NCBI GenBank assembly: GCA_023614405.1
Contig: CM042688.1
Coordinates: 382,527,331-382,591,330, forward strand
Direction: 5' to 3'
Source of the DNA: Avena insularis
Lineage: Eukaryota > Streptophyta > Magnoliopsida > Poales > Poaceae
Length of the DNA stretch: 64,000 nt
Positions 12,187 to 23,000 of the stretch are shown here, one piece after another. The notes under the pieces were generated by a model. That model was not told the origin of the DNA. It was given only the letters and a program-made list of their open reading frames with translations, and did no database searches. Both the position numbers and the translations under genes were made by a program. The number at the start of each line of letters is the position of its first letter. The stretch's first letter is position 1.

Positions 12187-13335
12187 TCAATCCAAAGCTG
12201 GCCAGGATGAAGTGTCACCGTGGTACGACGAGGAGGTACCCTCGTCCTGGTGCGAGCTCGAGTACGTACCTCCGTAGTGCACGGAGTAATCGTAGGAGGG
12301 TACATCCTCCTGATTCTTCTCATGGAAACCCAGCAAGCGAAGCTGCTCGTCCACCTCCTCCTTGGAGCACGACCACGGTCTCCTGTGAACACTAAACAAA
12401 CAAGGCTGCGGCAGAGGGATCTCCCTCTCATCGCTATCAGTAAACAACATCCGATATACTAGACTGTCCAAATCAGAATCAGCAGTGACAAAATGATGAG
12501 TTTTCATAGCAACAAGGTCAAGCCTTTGTGGTTCCAATACTGCATCATTGGGGTCCACTGAAACCCCTAATGGATTGACCATACGTGAGGCAATGATTCC
12601 CCCATAGATAGGCCCCCTAGCAGCTAGGCGGCGAGCAATAAGTGAGCCAAGGTTGTACCGAGTATCATTGTTGAGCGCAGCAGCAAGGAAGGCTAAATGA
12701 TAGTTGGAGATATTACTTGTGTTCTCCCTACCAAGCACGCTAGTAGCAAGATAATATGCAAAGATTCTAAGAGCAAGGAGTTGGATGTTTCTTATCTTTC
12801 CGCATTGCGCCATGCGGTCATCATCATTGGTCACCCCTCGGTAAAGCTCCAACAAATCAGCGGGTCGCCCTTGAATTTTCTTCACGATCCCTATCATGCT
12901 TACACCTACAACATTGCAAAATATTTCCAATGGCATGGTAAAGGGCAGATTATAAATTTTGAAAGAGACAGTTGATTGATAGGGTGTGTTAGTAAACGTG
13001 AATCTCTCAACAAAGGTTTTGGTGAGCATAGCATATTGCTCACTCTCATCTTGCATATATGAGGTCAAACCAACCCTCTCAATCAGTAACAAGAAATCAT
13101 CAAGAATCCCTGCAGCTTGTAAGAAAGTGAAACAAGGAAAAGTAGATGGGTGAGCATCCCCATCATCCCTTTCATTACCAATACGAGTTGCAATGAGATC
13201 TTCATTGTATGATGGCCTAAACTGAGAGGCTGATCTCGAGGGCCTTGACCTCCTAGGTGCATCCCTCTCAAATATCTCTCCAAAGGTATGGTTGTTCATG
13301 CTTGGTATTCTGAAATTTAAACACCTATTAAACAA
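12187..13335 (-). CDS. Intact 382-codon Athila ORF1/env-like protein of the retrotransposon
   Basis: This is the only long uninterrupted frame inside the element. The likely true start is the ATG at 13297-13299 (codon 13, MNNHTFGEIF...), which lies 11 bases after a TTTCAG splice-acceptor-like sequence. The protein has a basic/Ser-rich N terminus (DAPRRSRPSRSAS), a helical central region with VSFKIYNLPFTMPLEIFCN, LALRIFAYYLATSVLGREN, NLGSLIARRLAARGPIYGG, and an acidic Ser/Tyr-rich tail. These central blocks resemble from memory the plant retrotransposon ORF1 family of Athila-type elements, which lies downstream of pol and is sometimes called env-like. No signal peptide or clear membrane segment is visible. 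Its function is unknown. It sits after the protease remnant and before a polypurine-like motif. Family assignment is moderately sure; expression is not shown. Confidence 0.6.
   Translation of the reverse strand: MFNRCLNFRIPSMNNHTFGEIFERDAPRRSRPSRSASQFRPSYNEDLIATRIGNERDDGDAHPSTFPCFTFLQAAGILDDFLLLIERVGLTSYMQDESEQYAMLTKTFVERFTFTNTPYQSTVSFKIYNLPFTMPLEIFCNVVGVSMIGIVKKIQGRPADLLELYRGVTNDDDRMAQCGKIRNIQLLALRIFAYYLATSVLGRENTSNISNYHLAFLAAALNNDTRYNLGSLIARRLAARGPIYGGIIASRMVNPLGVSVDPNDAVLEPQRLDLVAMKTHHFVTADSDLDSLVYRMLFTDSDEREIPLPQPCLFSVHRRPWSCSKEEVDEQLRLLGFHEKNQEDVPSYDYSVHYGGTYSSSHQDEGTSSSYHGDTSSWPALD
13310..13317 (-). promoter_or_regulatory. Candidate splice acceptor before the 382-codon frame
   Basis: In element sense the sequence reads TTTAAATTTCAG just before AATACCAAGC and the ATG at 13299. 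A T-rich tract followed by CAG is a typical plant acceptor. A downstream frame in a retrotransposon often needs a spliced subgenomic RNA, so the placement makes sense. No donor site was identified with confidence. Confidence 0.35.
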
Positions 13336-14154
13336 GTGATTGAAAAGTGAATATAATGAAGGGCACTACTCATAGGGACTTGTAAGAGGCCTAAACATGC
13401 ATCAAAACTATATCTCTAAGCATCAAACAAGCTTACAAGCTCTCAAAACCTGTCACCTACAACATCAAAATACTCAAGATATAATCCACAGAACACAAAT
13501 CTAGTTGGACAAGGGGAGGAGTCACATACCGGAGAACAAATGCTCCAAATTTCAGCAACAAAGATGGGCTGAGAAAGGAGATAGAAAAAATCAGAGCAAG
13601 CACAGCAAGAACGTGATTTTTAGCAATGAACTAGAGCTTGCTTGGGAGAAAGAAGAAAGTGGCAGGTGAGAGACTTAGTGGAGGGCCAGGGGTGGCCCAC
13701 ACCATGGCATGGCGCAACCCAGGGCAGGCTGCGTCACTACGTGGTGAGCCTGCCTGGTGGGTCCCCCTGGTACCTCCTAGGCACTCCTCTGCCCCTTTTT
13801 TCACGTAAAAATTTAATATGAATTTTCTGGAATATTTCGAGACACTTTATTTTTGCGCAATTTTTAGACATAGAAGAATGATTTTCTGACAGACAGATTT
13901 TTTTGGAAAATGATGCAATGACAAAACAAGGCTAGAACTATAAGAGTTCTAAGACACTCTAATATGCAAGCAACTAACAACAAAAAGGAAAACTAAACGA
14001 AAACAAAAACTAAAATGGATAGAATAGAAGTGAACAGAGATAATCACGGTGAAAACATTGTTTTGTTCAATGAAATCCTTTTGTTAACAAGGTTGATCAG
14101 GTCTTGTTACCAAAACAATTTCATATGAGACAAAAATTTGAATTCCACTAATGA
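13336..14154 (-). other. Non-coding spacer between protease remnant and 382-codon frame
   Basis: This 0.8-kb stretch has no coding signal on either strand and no reverse transcriptase or integrase remnants. It holds an A-rich part at 13970-14030 and a GC-rich patch at 13680-13790 similar in composition to the GC-rich part of the LTRs. It may represent a pol deletion junction plus leader or intron sequence for the downstream frame; that is inference. Confidence 0.6.
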
Positions 14155-14815
14155 TTATGTTACCTCAATCTTGATAGCAATGGTCCCAATCATAATAGTT
14201 TCAAAATTTTCTCTTGGTATGGGACAATATATTTCTCTAACTTGAATGCCATCAACATGTTCAATTGAATTCAAACCATAAGTCCTTTCAATCTTCTTGG
14301 GGAAATAGATAGTGTGTTCCTTGTCATTAACATTGAAGGTCACCTTTCCTTGATTACAATTAATAACAGCTCCTGCAGTATTAAGAAAATGCCTCCCAAA
14401 ACTAATAGACATATTATCATCTTCAGGCATTTTGAGCACAACAAAATCAGTTAATATCAAGCAATTATGAGCCACTTGAACAGGTACATCCTCACATGTA
14501 CCAATAGGAATAGTGGTAGATTTATCAGCCATTTGCAAAGATATCAGTTGTTATCAGTTTTTCAAGTTGAAGTCTCTTATAGAGAGAGAAAGGCATAACA
14601 CTAACTCCAGCTCCCAAATCACAAAAAAAGTTCTAACATAACTATTCTTAATAGATCAAGGGATAGTTGGAATCCCTGGGTCTCTAAGTTTCTTAGGAAC
14701 CTTACCATTAAAGAAATAATTAGCAAGCAAAGTAGAAATTTCTTCATTAGGGATCTTCCTTTTATTCGAGACAATATCCTTCATATACTTTGAGTAAGGA
14801 GGCAATTTAATAGCG
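14155..14815 (-). pseudogene. Retroviral-type aspartic protease remnant
   Basis: The region begins with IPLTDAIKLPPYSKYMKDIV in one frame, with a stop at 14656-14658. The presumed catalytic motif Asp-Leu-Gly-Ala-Gly followed by VSVMP is in a second frame at about 14591-14620. From about 14535 the first frame resumes with MADKSTTIPIGTCEDVPV..., then LILTDFVVLKMPEDDNMSIS, FGRHFLNTAGAVINCNQGK and a stop at 14155. The catalytic Asp is still encoded, but at least two frame changes and one stop separate the parts, so the enzyme is not made. Similarity is to the protease of grass Ty3/gypsy (Athila-like) elements. Reverse transcriptase would normally follow and is absent. Confidence 0.82.
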
Positions 14816-15634
14816 TCAGTCAAAGGAATTTGCAGGAATATTATAGTGTTCATCTTCCTTTGACTTGTGTTTCTTATCAGGGAAAGGCATAGGTTTTTGG
14901 ACCCAAGTCTCTCTTTCACTACCATGTTTCTTAGCAATAAAATCTTCTTTAGTGTATTTAGTATTCTTAGTGTGCTTTTCAGGTTCTTCTTCAACTTTTT
15001 CTTCATTAGGAACTTCATTTTCTTCATTACCACTTTTAGTTTCAGCATCAGAGACAGATATACTATTAGGATCTATAGCAGGTTCAGAGGGTTCTACAAC
15101 AGTTTTATGTTTCTTTTTCCTTTTCTTATGAGTAGAGCCACTATTTTCAGCTTGTTGAGAATCCTGCTCAATTCTTTTGGGATGCCCCTCAGGATATAGA
15201 GGATCATGGGTAGCAGCACCACTTCTAGTTCTAATTTCATAAGCATGTTTTTCTTTAGCAGCATTAACTAGCAAGTCTTTTTGCACTTTAATGAGTTGAT
15301 CTATTTGAGTTTGAACCATTTGAAATTTTTTAACAATAATTTTAACATCATTAGAGGTTCTTTCCACAATATCTTTCAATTCAACAATAGCTCAGTGTTT
15401 TCCATTAGATGATTTTGCACCCTTTTATTAAAATTATCTTGCTTAATAATAAAGATATCGAATTCTTCTAAGCATTGATCATGAGGTTTAGAGTAAGGGA
15501 TATCACCTTCATCAAAGTGTTGGAGAGAGTGTACCTCAATAGTGGATGAGTGGGGAATTGGCTTACATTATTCTTCTATAGGAGGTAAATGCTTGACATC
15601 TGCAGCTTTAATTCCCTTCTCCTTAAGACATTTC
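14816..15634 (-). pseudogene. gag C-terminal / gag-pro linker remnant
   Basis: After 15635 the reading frame shifts. A stretch with KCLKEKGIKAADVKHLPPIE is in another frame and ends in a stop. From about 15379 the original frame is open again for 187 codons. That part starts with a coiled-coil-like segment (VKKFQMVQTQIDQLIKVQKD), followed by a very charged Lys/Glu-rich region with KKRKKKHK and a final Asp/His/Lys-rich end before a stop at 14816. I see no CCHC zinc knuckle. This is the usual low-complexity bridge between gag and protease in this type of element, with at least two frame changes. Confidence 0.7.
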
Positions 15635-16792
15635 TTAGCTTCCTTCATCATTTAATTCAATAATTCCCCTCTTCTTAGATAATGGTATAGGCACTGGAAT
15701 AGTTGGTTCATGTATGATTACTTCAGGTATAGCTGGTTCAGGAGGAGTCCAATCTTCATAGTTCTTGCTTATTTTAGCCATTAATTCCTCAGCTTCCTTG
15801 AGAGTCCTATTCCTGAAAACACAATTAGCACAACTATCTAGGTATGTCCTAGATTCTTCAGTTAGTCCATTATAAAATATATCAAGAAGCTCATTCTTTG
15901 GTAATGGACTTCTAGCCTGTGCATGAATCAAAGCACAAAACCTTGCCCATGATTCAGGCAATATCTATTTTTCTCCCTATTTAAAATCAAAAAGTTCCTG
16001 CAAAATAGCATGTCTAGCACTAGGAGGAAAATATTTCTGCAGGAAAGTACTAATCAAGCAATCAGGGCTATCAATAGATCCAGGAGGTAAATTACTAAAC
16101 TAAGTTTTAGCTTCTCCTTTCAGTGAGAAGGGGAAAATGTTAGCAAAAAAATAAGTACGCGTCTTAATATCATCAGAAAACAAGCCACTCATGGTAGAAA
16201 GTTCATTCATATGTGCTATCGCACTTTCATTCTTAGTCCCACAAAAAGGTTCTTTCTCAACAATAGCTATGTAAGATAGATCGAGAGAGAAATCATAATC
16301 TTTATCTTTAATATTTATGGGAGAAGCACCAAACTTAGCAATAGGAGACAATTTGGGTCTAATAGTACGCCTCTCAAGGAGACTCTTAGCAGCGCTCCTA
16401 TCATGGGTGTTTTTACATTCTTTAATAAATTCATCGGTCATCTCAACATATCCGTCTTCAATATCATAACTCTCACTAGACTCAGATGAACTAACAGGTG
16501 TAGTAGTGTCTTCATTAGGAGTTTCAGTATTTCGAGCTATAGTTCTAGCAATCGTAGCATCTAGGAAGGGACCTAATAAACCACTCTTATCAAGCATAGT
16601 AGAAGTAGCATCATAAGTATCATAAGTTTCATATTCAGCAGTAGTAGCAGTGTGTGTAGCATGTGTATGTGGTGGTGTAACGATCTTACTCATAACAGAT
16701 GGTGAATCAAGAGCAATAGAGGTGTTCAGAACCGTACCTCTTCTTGTAGTGGATGGTAAAATAGGAACCTTGCCATCACGAGACTTACCCAT
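15635..16792 (-). pseudogene. gag: gag pseudogene (capsid region)
   Basis: The frame begins at an ATG at 16792 (MGKSRDGK...), about 60 bases past the primer site, which is the expected place for gag. The first 230 codons include an acidic Ser/Thr-rich N-terminal region and then the start of a retrotransposon gag (capsid-like) region, with ...SLKGEAKT just before the first stop. The same frame carries in-frame stops at 16100-16102, 15977-15979 and 15965-15967. It continues with recognisable gag sequence (PESWARFCALIHAQ, then LKEAEELMAKISKNY) to a stop at 15635-15637. The codon before PESW is TTG, so the downstream piece has no start of its own. The first stop, TAG, lies at a position usually held by Trp in relatives, consistent with a G-to-A change. 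No functional gag can be made from this copy. Confidence 0.85.
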
Positions 16793-16852
16793 GATGGATG
16801 GATAATAGCAAACAATAGAGAATCCAAGTGAACTTGATAAATAAAGCTATGC

Positions 16853-16870
16853 TCCCCGACAACGGCGCCA
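16853..16870 (-). other. Primer binding site, tRNA-Asp type
   Basis: In element sense the sequence is TGGCGCCGTTGTCGGGGA, starting 11 bases after the 5' LTR. From memory, the complement of the plant tRNA-Asp 3' end is TGGCGCCGTTGCCGGGGA, so 17 of 18 bases fit with one C-to-T change. This site primes minus-strand DNA synthesis and fixes the orientation of the element. Confidence 0.88.
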
Positions 16871-16881
16871 GAAAATAGTCT

Positions 16882-18275
16882 TGATGACCCACAAGTATAG
16901 GGGGTGTATCGCAGTATTTTTGAGGGAAGTGAAACCCAATTTATTGATTCGACACAAGGGGAGCAAAGGAATATTTACAAGCCTTAACAACTGAGTTGTC
17001 AATTCAGCTACACCTGGAAACAATCTTGCTCACAGCAGTTTATTAGTAGCAACAGTTTTGTAGTTGGAATAGTAAAGTAACAACAATAGTAAAGTAAAGA
17101 TAGTAGTAATAACAGCAGCAAACAGTAGGATTCAAGTGCGGTAGGCATAGGGATAGATGGACGGGCGTTGCATGGACAAGACAATTCACATAACAATCAG
17201 AACATAGGGCAATTGCAGATAAATAAGATAAAGCATCCAAGTACTAGATAATCCTAGGCATGTGTCCCATATATAGTCATACGTGCTCGCAATGAGAACT
17301 TGCACAACATCTTTTGTCCTGCCAGCTCGTTTGCAGCGGGGCGTCAAAGTAACTACTGGCAATTAAGGTGCTTCTTTTAATAGAGCACCTGAGCAAATCA
17401 TTAACACTCCATGAACACATGTGATCCTCACATCCAAGCCATTCCCTCCGGTTATACAAATTTCTGTCACTTCGGGGCCATTGGTTCCGGACAACAATGT
17501 GTGTATACAACTTGCAGGTAAGACCATAAACAATACTATCATAATGAATCAATAACATGTTCAAATCTGAAATCATGGCACTAGGGCCCTAGTGACAAGC
17601 ATTAAGCATAACAAGTCGCAACAAAGTCAAAAAGCACTAATAAAAGATACTAGGCACCATGCCCTAACACTCTGATGCCATTACATGAATGATATCATCC
17701 AATCCCTACCATCCCCATAGCCTACATCGGGGGATTACTCAATCATAGATGGGGGAAACATGGATGGTCGATGGAGAAGCAATGGTGATGATGATGGCGA
17801 TGATCTCCTCGAATTCCCCGTCCCGGCAGGGTGCCAGAACGGAGTTTCTGGTGCTGTTTTGTGGAATCTGGTGGTGGCGACGGAGCGGAACTCTTTTTGG
17901 AAAAACATCGAACCCCCTAGAGTTTTTAGGTTAGAAGGCTTCTTATAGGCGAAGAGGGAGACCGAGGGGGTGTTTGGGATGGACAGACCACCCCCTGGCG
18001 CGGCTTGGGCTAGCCCGCACGGCCAGGTGGTGTGGCCTAGGCCCAGCCCCCCTTCGTCTCGTATTATGGCTCCGGGAGCCTTCTGGTGAAATAGGATTTT
18101 TGGCATATTTTCCAGGATTTTTCCTGATAGTTGATTTTCTTCAAAAAAACTAGACACCAAGGCAATTCTGCTAAAAACAGCGTCAGTCCGTGTTATTTGC
18201 ATCCAAATCACACAAGTTTAGAGGAGAAACAATAGCAAAAGTGTTCGGGAAAGTGGATACGTTTTGGACGTATCA
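16882..18275 (-). repeat. 5' LTR (right), 1,394 bp
   Basis: This is the full-length partner of 8573-9957, with the same terminal sequences. It is followed in element sense by 11 bases and then the primer binding site, which makes it the 5' LTR and so the promoter copy. The GC-rich stretch 17970-18050 is poorly alignable to the other LTR, unlike the rest. The 158-codon minus-strand frame at 17735-18211 falls wholly inside the LTR and is a chance frame. Confidence 0.96.
17269..17276 (-). promoter_or_regulatory. Candidate TATA box in the 5' LTR
   Basis: Read on the minus strand this is CTATATAT, about 1,000 bp into the 5' LTR and about 390 bp before its end. That position would leave a reasonable R-U5 segment. 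The matching sequence is kept in the 3' LTR at 8961-8968. It is a motif call only; transcript start data are not available here. Confidence 0.4.
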
Positions 18276-18280
18276 CCAAA
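18276..18280. repeat. Target site duplication, right (CCAAA)
   Basis: This is the second copy of the 5-bp target duplication. It is followed by CCACATGGATCCACTAGG, the continuation of the interrupted satellite monomer. Confidence 0.97.
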
Positions 18281-20055
18281 CCACATGGATCCACTAGGTT
18301 TATTCCATGTGAGTTATTTTCATAAACCACATGGATCCACTAGATGTCATTGCATGTGTGTTCTTTTCCTAAACCATATGGATCCACTTGAGTCATTCCA
18401 TGTGTGTTCTTTTCATAAAACACATGGATCCAGTAGATGTCATTGCATGTGTGTTCTTTTCATAAACCACATGGATTTACTAGATGTCATTGCATGTGTG
18501 TTCTTTTCCTAAACCACGTGGATCCACTATATGTCATTGCAAATGTGTTCTTTTCCTAAACCACATGGATCCACTTGAGTCATTCCATGTGTGTTCTTTT
18601 CATAAACCACATGGATTTACTAGATGTCATTGCATGTGTGTTCTTTTCCTAAACCACATGGATCCACTAGAGTCATTGTACGTGTGTTATTTTCATAATC
18701 CACATGGATCCACTAGATGTCATTGCATCTGTGTTCTTTTCATAAACCACATGGGTCCACTAGATGTCATTGCTTGTGTGTTCTTTTCATAAACCACATG
18801 GATTCACTAGATGTCATTGCAGGTATGTTCTTTTCATAAACCACATGGATCCACTAGATGTTATTGCATGTGTGTTATTTTCCTAAACCACATGTATCCA
18901 CTAGAGTCATTCCGTGTGTGTTCTTTTCATAAACCACATGGATCCAATAGATGTCATTGCATGCGTGTTCTTTTCATAAACCACGACCCACTAGATGTCA
19001 TTGCATGTGTGTTATTTTCATAAATAAGATGGATCCACCAGAAGTCATTGCATGTGTCTTCTTTTCATAAACCACATGGATCCACTAGATGTCATTGCAT
19101 GTGTGTTCTTTTCCTAAACCACGTGGATCTACTAGAGTCATTCTATGTGTGTTGTTTTCATAAACCACATGGATCCACTAGATGTCATTGCATGTGTGTT
19201 CTTTTCATAAACCAGATGGATCCACTAGTTGTGATTACATGTTTGTTGTTTTCCTAAACAACATGGATCCACTAGAGTCATTCCATGTGTTCTTTTCATA
19301 AACCACATGGATCCACTAGATGTCATTACATATGTGTTCTTTTCATAAACCACATGGATCAATTAGATGTCATTGCTTGTGTGTTATTTTCCTAAACCAC
19401 ACGTATCCACTAGATGTCATTGCATGTGTGTTCTTTTCCTAAACCACATGGATCCACTAGAGTCATTTCCATGTGTGTTCTTTCCATAAACCACATGGAT
19501 CCACTAGATGTCATTGCATGTGTGTTCTTTTCATTAAACACATTGTTCCACTAGATGTCACGCATGTGAGTTCTTTTCCTAAGCCACATGTATCCACTAG
19601 AGTCATTCCACGTGTGTTCTTTTCATAAACCAGAAGGATGCACTAGATGTCATTGAATGTGTGTTATTTTCCTAAACCACATGGATACAATAGAGTCATT
19701 GCATATGTGTTCTTTTCCTAAACCAAATGGATCCACTAGATGTCATTGCATGTCTGTTCTTTTCATAATCCACATGGATCCGCCAGAAGTCATTGAATGT
19801 GTGTTTTTCCTAAACCACATGGATCCACTAGGTTTATTCCATGTGTGTTCTTTTCATAAACCACATGGATCCACTAGATGTCATTGCATGTGTGTTCTTT
19901 TCATAAACGACATGGATCCACTAGATATCATTGCATATGTGTTCTTTTCCTCAACCACATGGATCTACTTGAGTCATTCCATGTGTGTTCTCATCATAAA
20001 CCACATGGATCCAGCATATGTTATTGCATGTGTGTTCTTTTCCTAAACCACATGG

Positions 20056-23000
20056 ATCAACTAGTCATTGCATGTGTGTTATTTTCATAAACCACATGGA
20101 TCCAATAGATGTCATTGCATGTGTGTTCTTTTCATAATACAAATGGGTGCACTAGATGTCATTGCATGTGTGTTCTTTTCATAAACCACATGGATTCACT
20201 AGAGTCATTCCGTGTTTGTTGTTTTAATTGACCACATGGATCCACTAGATGTCATTGCCTATGTGTTATTTTCATAAACCAAATGGATCCACTAGAAGTC
20301 ATTTCATGTGTGTTCTTTTCATAAACCACATGGATCCACTAGATGTCATTGCATGTGTGTTCTTTTCATAAACCACATGCATCCACTAGATGTCATTGCA
20401 TGTGTGTTCTTTTCATAAACCACGTGTATGCACTAGATGTCATTGCATGTGTGTTATTTTCCTAAACCACATGGATACACTAGAGTCATTGCATATTTGT
20501 TATTTTCCTAAACCACATGGATGCACTAGATGTCATTCCACGTGTGTTCTTTTCCTATACCACATGGATCCACCAGATGTCATTTCATGTGTGTTCTTTT
20601 CCTAAAACACATAGATTTACTAGATGTCATTGCATGTGTGTTCTTTTCCTAAACCACATGGATCCACTAGAGTTATTGTATGTGTGTTATTTTGATAATC
20701 CACATGGATTCACTAGATGTCATTGCATGTGTTTTCTTTTCATAAACCACATGGGTCCACTAGATGTCATTGCTTGTGTGTTCTTTTCATAAACCACATG
20801 GATTCACTAGATGTCATTGCAGGGCTGTTCTTTTCATAAACCACATGGATCCACTAGATGTCATTGCATGTGTGTTCTTTTCCTAAACCACATGGATCCA
20901 CTAGGTTTATTCCATGTGTGTTCTTTTCATAAACCACATGATCTACTTGAGTCATTCCATGCATGTACTTTTCATAAACCACATGGATCCACTAGATGTC
21001 ATTGCATGTGTTTTCTTTTCATCAACCACATGGTCCCACTAGATGTCATTACATGTGTGTTCTTTTCCTAAACCACATTGACCCACTAGATGTCATTGCA
21101 TATGTGTTCTTTTCCTAAACCACATGGATCCACTAGAGTCATTCCATGTGTGTTATTTTCATAAACCACATGGATCCACTAGATGTCATTACATGTGTGT
21201 TGTTTTCATAAAGCACATGGTTCCACTAGATGTCATTGATGTGTTCTTTTCCTAAACCACATGGATCCACAAGAGTTATTCCATGTGTGTTCTTTTCATG
21301 AATCACAAGGATCCACTAGATATCATTGCATGTGTGTTCTTTTCATAAACCACATGGATCCACTAGATGTCACTTCATGTGTGTTCTTTTCATAAACCAC
21401 ATGGATCCACTAGATGTCATTGCATGTGTGTTCCTTCATAAACCACATGGATCCAGTAGATGTAATTGCATGTTTGTTCTTTTCCTAGACCACATGGATC
21501 CACAAGATTGATTCAACGTGTGTTATTTTCATAAACCACATGGATCCACTAGATGTCATTGCATGTGTGTTCTTTTCCTAAACCACATGGATACACAAGA
21601 TTTCATTGCATCTGGTGTTCTTTTCATAAACCTCATGGATCCACTGAAGTCATTACATCTGTGTTCTTTTCATAAACCAAATGGATCCACTAGATGTTAT
21701 TGCATGTGCATTTTTTTCATAAACCACATGGATCCACTAGATGTCATTGCATGTGTGTTCTTTTCATAAACCACATGGATCCACTAGATGTCATTGCATG
21801 TGTGTTCTTTTCCTAAACCACATGGACCCACTAGATGTCATTGCATGTGTGTTCTTTTCCTAAACCACATGAATCCACTAGAGTCATTCCATGTGTGTTC
21901 TTTTCATAAACCACATGGATCCAGTACATGTCGTTGCTTGTGTATTCTTTTCACAAACCACATGGATCCACTAGATGTCATTGCATGTATGTTATTTTCC
22001 TAATCCATATGGATCCACTAGAGTCATTGCATGTGTGTTCTTTTACTAAACCACATGTATTCACTAGATGTCATTGCATGTGTGTTCTTTTTCTAAACTA
22101 GATGGATCCACTAGAGTCATTGCATGTGTGTTCTTTTCATAAACCACATGGATCCACTAGATGTGATTGTATGTGTTCGTTTCGTAAACCACATGGATAC
22201 ACTAGATGTCATTGCATTTGGTGTTCTTTTCATAAACCACATGGATCCACTGAAGTCATTGCATGTGTGTTCTTTTCATAAACCAAATGGATCCACTAGA
22301 TGTCATTCATGTGCCTTCTTCTCATAAACCACATGGATCTAATAGATTTTATTGCATGTGTGTCCATTTCCTAAACCACATGGATCAACTAGTCATTGCA
22401 TGTGTGTTATTTTCATAAACCACATGGATCCAATAGATGTCATTGCATGTGTGTTCTTTTCATAATACAAATGGGTGCACTAGATGTCATTGCATGTGTG
22501 TTCTTTTCATAAACCACATGGATTCACTAGAGTCATTCCGTGTTTGTTGTTTTAATTGACCACATGGATCCACTAGATGTCATTGCCTATGTGTTATTTT
22601 CATAAACCAAATGGATCCACTAGAAGTCATTTCATGTGTGTTCTTTTCATAAACCACATGGATCCACTAGATGTCATTGCATGTGTGTTCTTTTCATAAA
22701 CCACATGCATCCACTAGATGTCATTGCATGTGTGTTCTTTTCATAAACCACGTGTATGCACTAGACGTCATTGCATGTGTGTTATTTTCCTAAACCACAT
22801 GGATACACTAGAGTCATTGCATATTTGTTATTTTCCTAAACCACATGGATGCACTAGATGTCATTCCACGTGTGTTCTTTTCCTATACCACATGGATCCA
22901 CCAGATGTCATTTCATGTGTGTTCTTTTCCTAAAACACATAGATTTACTAGATGTCATTGCATGTGTGTTCTTTTCCTAAACCACATGGATCCACTAGAG

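Larger units (their letters stand above)
8573..18275 (-). mobile_element. Non-autonomous Ty3/gypsy LTR retrotransposon, 9,703 bp
   Basis: The element is complete at both ends and inserted into a satellite monomer. In its own sense (minus strand) the order is: 5' LTR 18275-16882, tRNA-Asp type primer site, gag remnants, protease remnants, an intact 382-codon frame, a non-coding tract, polypurine tract, 3' LTR 9957-8573. The LTRs start TG and end CA and are flanked by a 5-bp target duplication. I find no reverse transcriptase, RNase H or integrase; the gap between the protease remnant and the 382-codon frame is only about 0.8 kb. The primer site, the protease sequence and the extra frame resemble Athila-lineage elements of Triticeae, but I cannot name the family with certainty. 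The LTRs differ by about 6 percent by hand count. Confidence 0.95.

Noticed and set aside
12120..12975. Frames on both strands overlapping the 382-codon gene (12120-12431 minus, 12180-12462 plus, 12697-12975 plus)
   Set aside because: They are shadows of the real frame at 12187-13335.
13680..13790. GC-rich patch as a possible extra LTR fragment
   Set aside because: Its composition resembles the GC-rich part of the LTR, but I could not find a convincing base-by-base match or LTR ends.
14865..15199. Two plus-strand frames of 88 and 110 codons
   Set aside because: They are antisense shadows of the Lys/Glu-rich gag-pro linker, which gives Phe/Ser-rich translations.
17735..18211. 158-codon minus-strand frame (MIWMQITRTDAVFS...)
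   Set aside because: It lies wholly in the 5' LTR; its 3' LTR counterpart is broken into shorter frames (9634-9828, 9696-9893). It is a typical spurious LTR prediction.
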